The position numbers and the translations under genes are program-made. Under the pieces are notes generated by a model. The model worked only from the letters and a program-made list of their open reading frames with translations. It had not been told where the DNA came from and searched no databases. Below are positions 1 through 4,827 of a stretch of DNA of 5,017 nucleotides, piece by piece. The stretch covers positions 1 to 5,017 of the forward strand of contig JALOQI010000061.1 of assembly GCA_025453435.1 (NCBI GenBank), written 5' to 3'. This DNA is from Candidatus Omnitrophota bacterium (GTDB taxonomy: Bacteria > Omnitrophota > Koll11 > Gygaellales > Profunditerraquicolaceae). Every line of letters begins with the position of its first letter. Position 1 is the stretch's first letter.

Positions 1-495
1 ATCTTGCCCCTTAGGCTGTATCACAACGCGCAGGCCCAACTTATGTTCTTTTGCGAACAGAAAATCCCTCTGGTCGTGCGTCGGCACAGCCATTATCGCA
101 CCTGTACCGTATTCCATAAGGACGTAATCCGCTATCCAGATGGGAATAGTCTCTTTGTTAACGGGATTGATCGCGTATGCGCCTGTGAACACGCCTTCTT
201 TTTTCACATCAGAGGACGCGCGAACGACATTGCTTTCTTTGGAAACTTTTTCTATGAATTGGCGTGCTTGTTTTTCCTCCGGCTTACCTTTTATCAATTC
301 CTCGACCAGCGGATGCTCGGGCGCAAGCACGACATATGTTGCGCCGAAGATAGTGTCAACGCGCGTGGTGAATACAGGAATGACTTTCCCGGTTTCTTTT
401 TCCTTGAAAAATATTTCTACACCTGAGCTCTTGCCTATCCAGTTGGTCTGCATTGCAATGACCCGCTCAGGCCACTGCGCAAGCTGTGCCAGATC
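1..495 (-). pseudogene. leuS: Leucyl-tRNA synthetase, continuation in shifted frame (CP1 editing domain, partial)
   Basis: This is the rest of the same leuS gene, one frame away, running off the window's left edge. From 495 leftwards the frame reads [20 protein letters not shown], which follows YKERLLE exactly as in intact LeuRS. It continues through the CP1 editing (post-transfer proofreading) domain: the threonine-rich segment FTTRVDTIFGATYVVLAPEH, then GVFTGAYAINPVN, MEYGTGAIMAVPTHDQRDF, ending at QPKGQD. The editing Asp of HDQRD is present. Removing one copy of the 22-bp repeat joins the two parts into 367 uninterrupted residues. Two positions differ from what I remember as usual: Val for Pro in TTRPDT, and Thr for Ala in AVPAHD. 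The first ATG in this frame is at 453 with no clear ribosome site, so independent translation is unlikely. The catalytic KMSKS and anticodon-binding regions lie beyond the window. Confidence 0.9.
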
Positions 496-1123
496 TTCCA
501 GAAGCCGTTCTTTGTATTTCCAGAAGCCGTTCTTTGTATCCTGTGATCTTCAAATACCACTGCTCAAGCTCTTTTTGCCCGACTTTAGTGTGGCATCGCC
601 AGCATCCTCCGTCGATGACCTCTTCGTTGGCAAGGGTTGTAGCGCAGGACGGGCACCAGTTCACAGCCGACGCTTTCTTATACGCCAGGCCTTTCTCGAA
701 CATCTTCAGGAATATCCACTGGTTCCAATGATAATAAGGCGCGTCGCAGGTCGAGACCTCCCTGTCCCAGTCGTATGAAAAGCCCATTTTCGCAAGTTCC
801 CGCTCCATCTCCTCTATGCATTTATGTGTCCATATATCCGGTTTTGTTTTATTCTTTATCGCCGCGTTCTCGGCAGGCTGGCCGAATGCGTCAAAGCCCA
901 TAGGGTGCAGAACAGTGAAGCCCTGCATCCATTTAAATCTCGAGTACACGTCGCCGATGGTGTAATTTCGCACATGGCCCATGTGTATCTTGCCCGAAGG
1001 ATAAGGAAACATCTCCAGGCAGTAATATTTGGGCTTTCCGGAATCGAATCGAGCTTCGAAACTCTTATTCTCTTTCCAGAAACGCTGCCATTTCACTTCG
1101 ATATCTTTGAATACGTATTCCAT
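467..1123 (-). CDS. leuS: Leucyl-tRNA synthetase, N-terminal fragment (frameshifted)
   Basis: Class I aminoacyl-tRNA synthetase that charges tRNA-Leu in the cytoplasm. This frame encodes 218 residues, of which the first 202 are good LeuRS. It has the catalytic Rossmann fold with the HIGH-type motif HMGH (47-50, in [15 protein letters not shown]), the block [16 protein letters not shown] (73-88), and a zinc knuckle with Cys157, Cys160, Cys174 and Cys177. After residue 202 (YKERLLE) a 22-bp tandem duplication shifts the frame, and 16 unrelated residues follow before TGA. The correct frame resumes at 495. Intact LeuRS is about 800-870 residues. The ATG lies 7 bp after the response-regulator stop, with only a weak AGAG ribosome site overlapping that stop, so translation is probably coupled. 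leuS is normally essential, so either this copy is defective or the duplication is an assembly or sequencing artefact. Confidence 0.93.
   Translation of the reverse strand: MEYVFKDIEVKWQRFWKENKSFEARFDSGKPKYYCLEMFPYPSGKIHMGHVRNYTIGDVYSRFKWMQGFTVLHPMGFDAFGQPAENAAIKNKTKPDIWTHKCIEEMERELAKMGFSYDWDREVSTCDAPYYHWNQWIFLKMFEKGLAYKKASAVNWCPSCATTLANEEVIDGGCWRCHTKVGQKELEQWYLKITGYKERLLEIQRTASGRSGTACAVA
496..539. repeat. Perfect 22-bp tandem duplication inside leuS
   Basis: Bases 496-517 and 518-539 are identical 22-mers placed head to tail; the flanking bases (495 and 540) do not extend the identity. Twenty-two is not a multiple of three, so the extra copy shifts the leuS frame. Each copy encodes the YKERLLE segment on the minus strand. 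Confidence 0.97.
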
Positions 1124-1130
1124 AATTGCT

Positions 1131-1517
1131 CTAGTCGGCTCTCTGGGAAATAAGCGCTCTCATAGTAGCTATTCCCTTAAGTATCACTTCCATTGAACAG
1201 GGTTTGGTCAAATAGTGGTCGGCTTCCATATCATAACATTTATGCAGAGTTTCCAGTTCCGCGTTGGCGCTGATGATTATGACAGGCCTCCAGCGGTCGG
1301 AATATTTCTCTCTTATCTGTTTGAGCACCTCGAATCCGTTAAGCTTGGGCATAACCAGGTCCAGAAGCACAAGGTCCGGATCGAACTCATAGAATTTGGA
1401 AAGAGCTTCTTCTCCGTCAGCAGCCCGCTCGACCGCAAAACCTTCGCGGGCCAGCCGGTTGCTGACGATCTGAAGGACATCCGGCTCATCATCCACTACT
1501 AATATCTTAAATGCCAT
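1131..1517 (-). CDS. Single-domain response regulator (CheY-like receiver)
   Basis: A 128-residue protein consisting only of a receiver domain. Expected landmarks are visible: acidic pair Asp9-Asp10 (VVDDEP) for Mg2+, phospho-acceptor Asp53 (LLDLVMP), switch Ser83 (IISAN), switch Tyr102 and Lys105 (HYLTKP). There is no DNA-binding or enzymatic output domain, so it should act by protein contact after phosphorylation by an unlinked histidine kinase. No kinase is nearby. Its ATG lies one base after the nfo stop (TGA-A-ATG), and a clear AAAGAGG ribosome site at 1523-1529 sits inside the end of nfo, five bases from the start, indicating coupled translation. leuS follows 7 bp downstream. The partner and output cannot be read from this sequence. 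Confidence 0.93.
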   Translation of the reverse strand: MAFKILVVDDEPDVLQIVSNRLAREGFAVERAADGEEALSKFYEFDPDLVLLDLVMPKLNGFEVLKQIREKYSDRWRPVIIISANAELETLHKCYDMEADHYLTKPCSMEVILKGIATMRALISQRAD

Positions 1518-1518
1518 T

Positions 1519-2379
1519 TCATCCTCTTTGCGCAGATCTTTTCATCAGATGCCGCACGACTTTGAGATTTCGCAGATCAGCCGTTTCGCTGTCTTTGGGC
1601 GTTTCAAGGATAAATGCCGCGCGTTGCAGCCTTGAGTCATTGACAATGCGCCTGAAACCGGCAATGCCTATCTTGCCCTTACCTATATGCTCATGCCTGT
1701 CGCGGTGGCTGCCAAGGGCATCTTTAGTGTCATTCAGATGCACAAGAATCAGGTTTTTGAGCCCGACTGTGTTTTCGATCTCAAGCATAAGCCTGTTATA
1801 ACCAGCCTCGCTCGAAAGATCAAAGCCCGCGGTATACGCATGACACGTATCAAGGCAGACGCCGATGCGCTGCTTCTGCTCTATCCTGCCGATAATAGCT
1901 GCGTGATGTTCAAATGTATAGCCGAGCCACGAACCGGCGCCTGAAGTATTTTCCAAAAGTATCTTTACGGGGGAATCCCCGGTAAGTTCCAGGATCCTGT
2001 TCAGAGCGATCGCGACTTTTTTCAGGCCCCTCTTCTCGCCTGACATCTTATGGCTTCCCATGTGGGTGACCATATATTCCGCTCCCAGGGCGCGGGCTTC
2101 GCGCATGTCCTGGACATATGCTGTGATTGAACCGCGGAAGAGGCCGTGAAGCGGAGACGCCAGGTTGATCAGATACGGGATATGGATGAATACTTTTTCT
2201 ATGCCGCTTTCAAGCCTGCGGAGCTTGAACTCCTCGATATCCGAATTTTTTAGCTTTTTGCTGCGCCACTGCCTGGGGTCGCGGGAAAATATCTGCATCG
2301 CGTTGCACCCCAGCGCCCGGGCTCTGGGTATAGATTCATAGACCCCGCCGGCAATAGACACCTGCATTCCAAGCAGCAT
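1519..2379 (-). CDS. nfo: Endonuclease IV (AP endonuclease)
   Basis: Zn-dependent TIM-barrel apurinic/apyrimidinic endonuclease of base excision repair, which cuts 5' to abasic sites in DNA. From the chosen ATG it is 286 residues, normal for the family. All nine metal ligands of the family are present (residue numbers here count from this ATG): His66 (FIHIPYLINLAS), His106 (VTHMGSH), Glu143 (LLENTSG), Asp177 and His180 (LDTCHAY), His214 (HLNDTK), Asp227 and His229 (RDRHEH), Glu259 (ILETP). The frame is also open from a GTG at 2397, but that GTG falls between the -35 and -10 boxes of a strong promoter and would not be transcribed. ATG 2379 aligns with the family N-terminus (MLLGMQVSIAGG). The usual GAHVS motif reads GMQVS here, so its conserved His is Gln. 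First gene of an nfo-regulator-leuS operon. Confidence 0.93.
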   Translation of the reverse strand: MLLGMQVSIAGGVYESIPRARALGCNAMQIFSRDPRQWRSKKLKNSDIEEFKLRRLESGIEKVFIHIPYLINLASPLHGLFRGSITAYVQDMREARALGAEYMVTHMGSHKMSGEKRGLKKVAIALNRILELTGDSPVKILLENTSGAGSWLGYTFEHHAAIIGRIEQKQRIGVCLDTCHAYTAGFDLSSEAGYNRLMLEIENTVGLKNLILVHLNDTKDALGSHRDRHEHIGKGKIGIAGFRRIVNDSRLQRAAFILETPKDSETADLRNLKVVRHLMKRSAQRG

Positions 2380-2387
2380 AATGGATA

Positions 2388-2416
2388 ATTGTAACACAGC
2401 CGGGATTCCAGGTCAA
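2388..2416 (-). promoter_or_regulatory. sigma70 promoter for nfo-regulator-leuS (extended -10, likely leaderless)
   Basis: On the minus strand, TTGACC at 2416-2411 (-35, 5/6 match), a 17-bp spacer, then TACAAT at 2393-2388 (-10, 5/6), preceded by TGT as an extended -10. Predicted transcription start is near 2382-2379, that is 0-3 nt before the nfo ATG at 2379, so there is no room for a Shine-Dalgarno site. It follows directly after the terminator at 2441-2463. Start-site position is inference. Confidence 0.78.
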
Positions 2417-2427
2417 TGCAAACAAGG

Positions 2428-2463
2428 CCGTAAAACAAAATACCGGGACGATTTGTCCCGGTA
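2428..2463 (-). terminator. Rho-independent terminator after the tRNA-Ala unit
   Basis: On the minus strand, a perfect 9-bp stem (2463-2455 with 2449-2441; TACCGGGAC / GTCCCGGTA) with a 5-nt loop is followed by TTTTGTTTTA. The T tract is on the minus-strand side only, so it stops transcription coming from tRNA-Ala before the nfo promoter. Confidence 0.88.
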
Positions 2464-2481
2464 CTTGATCTGAACTTCAAT

Positions 2482-2508
2482 AGCTAATGTTAGGCGCCGC
2501 ATCTAGCT
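2482..2508 (-). other. Small bulged hairpin in tRNA-Ala trailer
   Basis: Bases 2482-2489 pair with 2500-2508, giving an 8-bp stem with one bulged base (2503) around a 10-nt loop that contains the palindrome GGCGCC. It lies in the transcribed trailer between tRNA-Ala and the terminator. Role unknown. Confidence 0.45.
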
Positions 2509-2520
2509 GCAACGCTGGTA

Positions 2521-2598
2521 GTGCACTGATTTGCCTGCTCGGCTCGACTCCTGATCTTCGATCAGGACTGTCGGCCTCGCAACGGCAAATCAGTACAC
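2521..2598 (-). other. Long imperfect hairpin (78 nt) downstream of tRNA-Ala
   Basis: A 15-bp outer stem (2521-2535 with 2584-2598) contains one mismatch, which is G-U on minus-strand RNA but C-A on plus. Inside it the minus-strand RNA can form 3 bp (TGC/GCA), a tandem GA/GA mismatch, 3 bp (GGC/GCC), a bulged A, 4 bp (CGAC/GTCG), a bulged AG, then a perfect 8-bp stem (TCCTGATC/GATCAGGA) closed by a GAA triloop. That is about 33 bp in all. There is no open reading frame of note. It could be a structured RNA, a miniature palindromic repeat or a processing signal. I recognise no family. Confidence 0.6.
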
Positions 2599-2632
2599 AA
2601 ATAATTTTCCCTTGTCGGGAAAATTATTTGTG
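2596..2632 (-). other. Perfect 16-bp hairpin abutting the tRNA-Ala 3' end
   Basis: Bases 2596-2611 are the exact reverse complement of 2617-2632, with a 5-nt loop (TTGTC on plus). The outermost pairs use the last two bases of tRNA-Ala, including the discriminator base. It lacks a T tract, so it is not an obvious terminator. It may protect or expose the trailer for 3' processing; this is inference. Confidence 0.6.
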
Positions 2633-2703
2633 GAGCTGAGGAGGATTGAACTCCTGACCCCTTGCATGCCATGCAAGTGCTCTCCCAGCTGAGCTACAGC
2701 CCC
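2631..2703 (-). tRNA. tRNA-Ala(GGC)
   Basis: A 73-nt cloverleaf on the minus strand. Acceptor stem GGGGCTG pairs with CAGCTCC and has the G3-U70 wobble that is the alanine identity element. D arm is GCTC...GAGC; anticodon stem CTTGC/GCAAG surrounds loop ATGGCAT (anticodon GGC at 2670-2668); variable loop GGGTC; T arm AGGAG-TTCAATC-CTCCT; discriminator A. CCA is not encoded (the next bases are CAA), so it must be added enzymatically. No convincing own promoter is seen, so it is probably transcribed with the lipoprotein gene upstream. Confidence 0.97.
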
Positions 2704-2734
2704 GCAAGTCTGACTATCTAAGGCTGTAGCTCAG
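2689..2734. repeat. 13-bp inverted repeat between tRNA-Ala 5' end and its leader
   Basis: Bases 2689-2701 (the first part of tRNA-Ala: acceptor strand and start of D arm) are exactly reverse-complementary to 2722-2734. A 7-base segment at 2745-2751 can pair instead with 2722-2728. The leader RNA could therefore form either its own hairpin (2722-2751) or a helix that ties up the tRNA 5' end. It could also be a remnant of a tRNA fragment. Confidence 0.65.
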
Positions 2735-2765
2735 GCAAGAAAGTTACAGCCCTCTAAATCTAATT

Positions 2766-3173
2766 TTAATTCCCCAGATTCTTCGACAAAACGCCCCAGG
2801 TCTTGCTTCCTACGACTCCGTCAGGCGTCATTCCGTTCGCCTGCTGGAATTTCTTAACAGCCTCTTTTGTCTCAGGGCCTATCTTGCCGTCTAAGACGCC
2901 TTTGAAAAATCCGGCTTTTTTAAGAGCGGTCTGGATTTCCATGGCGCTGGGCATGCGCACTTCCTGATCCTGCGCTGCCTCAAGCTGTTTGCGCAGCCCG
3001 AAATTCTCATCCTTAAGCCTTGTGATCTCCAATTCCATGGACTTTGCCCTGGACTGGCAGTTCTGCAAAGCCGCAAGAGAAACAGTTTCCGAAGACGCGG
3101 GCTGCTGTGTTGTCACGCATCCCGACAACGCAAAAACGCATATCAAAACCACTGCTATAAATATTCGTATCAT
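2766..3173 (-). CDS. Lipoprotein with coiled coil and PG_binding_1 domain
   Basis: A 135-residue predicted lipoprotein. It has an N-terminal hydrophobic signal with lipobox LSGC, so Cys19 would be lipidated; the next residue is Val, not Asp, so by the E. coli rule it goes to the outer membrane. Residues about 33-72 are a heptad-rich coiled coil (MELEITRLKDENFGLRKQLE). Residues about 76-132 form a PG_binding_1 domain (IQTALKKAGFFKGVLDGKIG...VKKFQQANGMTPDGVVGSKTW), which in this family binds peptidoglycan. No enzyme domain is present. It probably anchors the outer membrane to the wall or helps an oligomer sit on it. It has a near-consensus promoter and an AAAGGAGG ribosome site at 3178-3185, 4 nt before the ATG, so strong expression is expected. 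There is no terminator before tRNA-Ala. Confidence 0.9.
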   Translation of the reverse strand: MIRIFIAVVLICVFALSGCVTTQQPASSETVSLAALQNCQSRAKSMELEITRLKDENFGLRKQLEAAQDQEVRMPSAMEIQTALKKAGFFKGVLDGKIGPETKEAVKKFQQANGMTPDGVVGSKTWGVLSKNLGN

Positions 3174-3195
3174 CTGGCCTCCTTTAAGACGAAAT

Positions 3196-3224
3196 ATTAT
3201 ACCCCATATTTATAAAATTGACAA
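3196..3224 (-). promoter_or_regulatory. sigma70 promoter for the PG-binding lipoprotein
   Basis: On the minus strand, TTGTCA at 3224-3219 (5/6), a 17-bp spacer, and a perfect TATAAT at 3201-3196. Predicted start near 3190, giving a leader of about 15-17 nt that contains the strong ribosome site. Its -35 box overlaps that of the opposite tRNA-Leu promoter. Confidence 0.85.
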
Positions 3225-3246
3225 ACAAGATTTTAGAAGGTATCAT
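3218..3246 (+). promoter_or_regulatory. sigma70 promoter for tRNA-Leu
   Basis: On the plus strand, a perfect TTGACA at 3218-3223, a 17-bp spacer, then TATCAT at 3241-3246 (5/6 match to TATAAT). Predicted start near 3253, about 20 nt before tRNA-Leu. Five base pairs (3219-3223) are shared with the -35 box of the divergent lipoprotein promoter. Confidence 0.83.
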
Positions 3247-3272
3247 TTATATACTGCATTTAAATGATCTAT

Positions 3273-3355
3273 GCTGGAGTGGTGGAATGGCATACACGCC
3301 AGTCTCAAAAACTGGTGGGGTCACACCCGTGAGGGTTCAACTCCCTCCTCCAGCA
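3273..3355 (+). tRNA. tRNA-Leu(CAA)
   Basis: An 83-nt class II tRNA. Acceptor stem GCTGGAG/CTCCAGC, anticodon stem CCAGT/ACTGG with loop CTCAAAA (anticodon CAA at 3306-3308), a long variable arm with stem GGGT/ACCC, T arm GAGGG-TTCAACT-CCCTC, and discriminator A as required for leucine. CCA is not encoded (CTA follows). No rho-independent terminator is visible in the 24 bp before the convergent ZIP gene ends at 3380, so transcripts may run into its antisense strand. It is a substrate of LeuRS, whose gene lies broken in this same window. Confidence 0.97.
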
Positions 3356-3379
3356 CTATTTACCTGCCCATTGGCTGCC

Positions 3380-4138
3380 TCAGAAAAAATACAGGCTCGC
3401 AGCGATCACCAGCATTCCCGTCATTACGCCGAAGATGGTTATGTGCGATTTTTTCCCCTCGAACGACAATGGCAGCAATTCGTCAAAGCTTATAAAAATC
3501 ATTATGCCCGCCACTGCCGCCAGGCAGTATGACAGGATTTCCTGATTCAGAAACGGCAGCAGCAGGAACAAAGCGACGATAGCGCCTATCGGCTCGACAA
3601 TGCCAGCCAGGAACGAATACCAGAAAGCCTTGCGCCTGCTTTGCGTAGCGTAAAATATCGGCATTGCAACAGCTATGCCCTCGGGAATATTATGCAAAGC
3701 TATCGCTACTGCGAGAGAGATGCCGAGCTTTATGCTCACCATCGAGGACATGAAAACCGCCACGCCTTCCGGGAAATTATGTATAGCGATCCCCATAGCG
3801 ATAAACAGCCCTGCCCGCATAAGTTTTTTATCTCCGCCGGACCTCTCGATATGTTCATCTATGTATTCGTGAGGGATAAAGAAATCCAGAAGCATTATCA
3901 GGACAATGCCGCAGAAAAAAGCTATATTCGCTTTTAAAAAACCTATGTTCTCCACCGCTGTGGACAGTATCTCCGCAAAAGCGATATATATCATCACGCC
4001 CGCTGACAGGCCCAGGGTGAATTGAAGATACGATTTTTTCAGATCCTTTACCAGGAACGAAAAAAGGCTTCCGATCAGGGTGAAAAGGCCTGCGACAAAA
4101 GCCAGCAAAAGCGGGATCCAGATCTGCGTGTTATTCAT
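3380..4138 (-). CDS. ZIP-family divalent metal transporter (ZupT/GufA-like)
   Basis: A 252-residue inner-membrane protein with about eight hydrophobic helices. ZIP transporters import Zn2+, and often Fe2+ or Mn2+, into the cytoplasm. The paired metal-site helices are clear: HNFPEG at 120-125 (TM4) and HNIPEG at 149-154 (TM5). Further family features are VEPIGA (181-186) in TM6 and FDELLP (218-223) in TM7. A short charged loop (about 90-106, HEYIDEHIERSGGDKK) separates TM3 from TM4, and length matches the ZupT branch. The ATG is 16 bp after the hydrolase stop with an AGAGGG ribosome site at 4146-4151. It ends the rlmN-hydrolase-ZIP operon. Metal preference cannot be read from the sequence, and no Zur/Fur-type operator is visible here. 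Confidence 0.92.
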   Translation of the reverse strand: MNNTQIWIPLLLAFVAGLFTLIGSLFSFLVKDLKKSYLQFTLGLSAGVMIYIAFAEILSTAVENIGFLKANIAFFCGIVLIMLLDFFIPHEYIDEHIERSGGDKKLMRAGLFIAMGIAIHNFPEGVAVFMSSMVSIKLGISLAVAIALHNIPEGIAVAMPIFYATQSRRKAFWYSFLAGIVEPIGAIVALFLLLPFLNQEILSYCLAAVAGIMIFISFDELLPLSFEGKKSHITIFGVMTGMLVIAASLYFF

Positions 4139-4154
4139 GCTTAATCCCTCTTGA

Positions 4155-4823
4155 TCATCTTTTGAATCTCCTCAAAATAGTATTCTGGTTCACGCACGGC
4201 AGAACCGTGCGGTATACGCGCTGAGAGATTATTTTATATCCGGCGGCATTCGGATGGAAATAATCGCTTTTCAGGCCGGGATTTGCAAGTATTCCTCCCA
4301 GCAGGTCCGGTATATAGATCGCCTTATATTGGCGGCAGAGCGATTTGAACATCGGGCCGTATTCCGTCATAAAATGCGCGTTGCTTACGTCAGCCAGCGC
4401 CACCATAGCCCCCTGTTTCTGGATCTGGACTATTATTTCTTCGAGATTGCGCCTGGTATATTCCATGGGAATTTTGGTCAAGAAATCATTAGCGCCCAAC
4501 TCCACAATAACCAGAAGCGGCGCCCTGTCCAGAACATCGGGTTTTATGCGCTTCAGCGCGCCTTCGGATGTATCTCCTTCTATGCCGGAATTTACAACAG
4601 GGATGCTTATAAGTTTAGCCAGATGCGCGGGATACGCGTCTTTAGGGTCTGCGCCGAATCCCTGGGTTATCGAATCGCCGAAGCAGACGATATTTTTGCC
4701 CAGAGAAGCGATATTTGTTATGTTAGTGTTCATGCAACCAGATAAAAATATTACCCCGGGTATCACAGCAGCGGCGAATATCAGCCGGCGCATCGGCATA
4801 ACCAATCTGATAATTTTTTTCAT
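4155..4823 (-). CDS. Lipoprotein GDSL/SGNH hydrolase (TesA-like lysophospholipase/esterase)
   Basis: A 222-residue envelope hydrolase resembling E. coli TesA (thioesterase I / lysophospholipase L1). All SGNH blocks are visible: Ser51 in FGDSITQG, Gly83 in NSGIEGDTS, Asn112 in ELGAND, and Asp187-His190 in SDYFHPNAAGY. The predicted triad is Ser51-Asp187-His190, with Gly83 and Asn112 in the oxyanion hole. Unlike TesA, which is a soluble periplasmic protein, it has a lipobox (LSGC, Cys30), so it should be membrane-tethered. The first ATG (4823) is 4 bp after the rlmN stop without a clear ribosome site. A start at Met9 or Met11 would give a more usual 20-residue lipoprotein signal, so the exact start is uncertain. 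The true substrate (lysophospholipid, thioester or acetylated sugar) is unknown. Confidence 0.9.
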   Translation of the reverse strand: MKKIIRLVMPMRRLIFAAAVIPGVIFLSGCMNTNITNIASLGKNIVCFGDSITQGFGADPKDAYPAHLAKLISIPVVNSGIEGDTSEGALKRIKPDVLDRAPLLVIVELGANDFLTKIPMEYTRRNLEEIIVQIQKQGAMVALADVSNAHFMTEYGPMFKSLCRQYKAIYIPDLLGGILANPGLKSDYFHPNAAGYKIISQRVYRTVLPCVNQNTILRRFKR

Positions 4824-4827
4824 GGGC

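Noticed and set aside
496..539. Programmed ribosomal frameshift or naturally split LeuRS
   Set aside because: No slippery heptamer or stimulatory hairpin is evident, and the exact 22-bp duplication by itself fully explains the frame change.
140..778. A 212-residue open frame on the plus strand
   Set aside because: It lies wholly antisense to leuS, whose motifs are unmistakable on the other strand; the plus-strand product shows no recognisable domain.
2380..2397. Longer nfo start at GTG 2397
   Set aside because: The codon lies between the -35 and -10 boxes of the promoter and has no ribosome site; the extra six residues are absent from the family N-terminus.
2441..2463. Terminator acting on plus-strand transcription
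   Set aside because: After the stem on the plus strand there is no T run; the T tract is on the minus side only.
2482..2598. Integron attC-like site (GTTAGGC at 2489-2495, with a folded palindrome beside it)
   Set aside because: No matching RYYYAAC partner lies at the proper end of the palindrome, and no integrase or cassette genes are present.
2704..2765. Separate promoter for tRNA-Ala
   Set aside because: The best hexamer pairs match the consensus poorly (about 4/6 each) or have a wrong spacer, so read-through from the lipoprotein promoter is the simpler reading.
3271..3495. Small plus-strand protein beginning MLEWWNGIH
   Set aside because: It is the translation of tRNA-Leu itself, a common artefact, and then runs antisense to the ZIP gene.
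4254..4745. A 163-residue open frame on the plus strand
   Set aside because: Antisense to the SGNH hydrolase with all its catalytic blocks; no ribosome site or family features.
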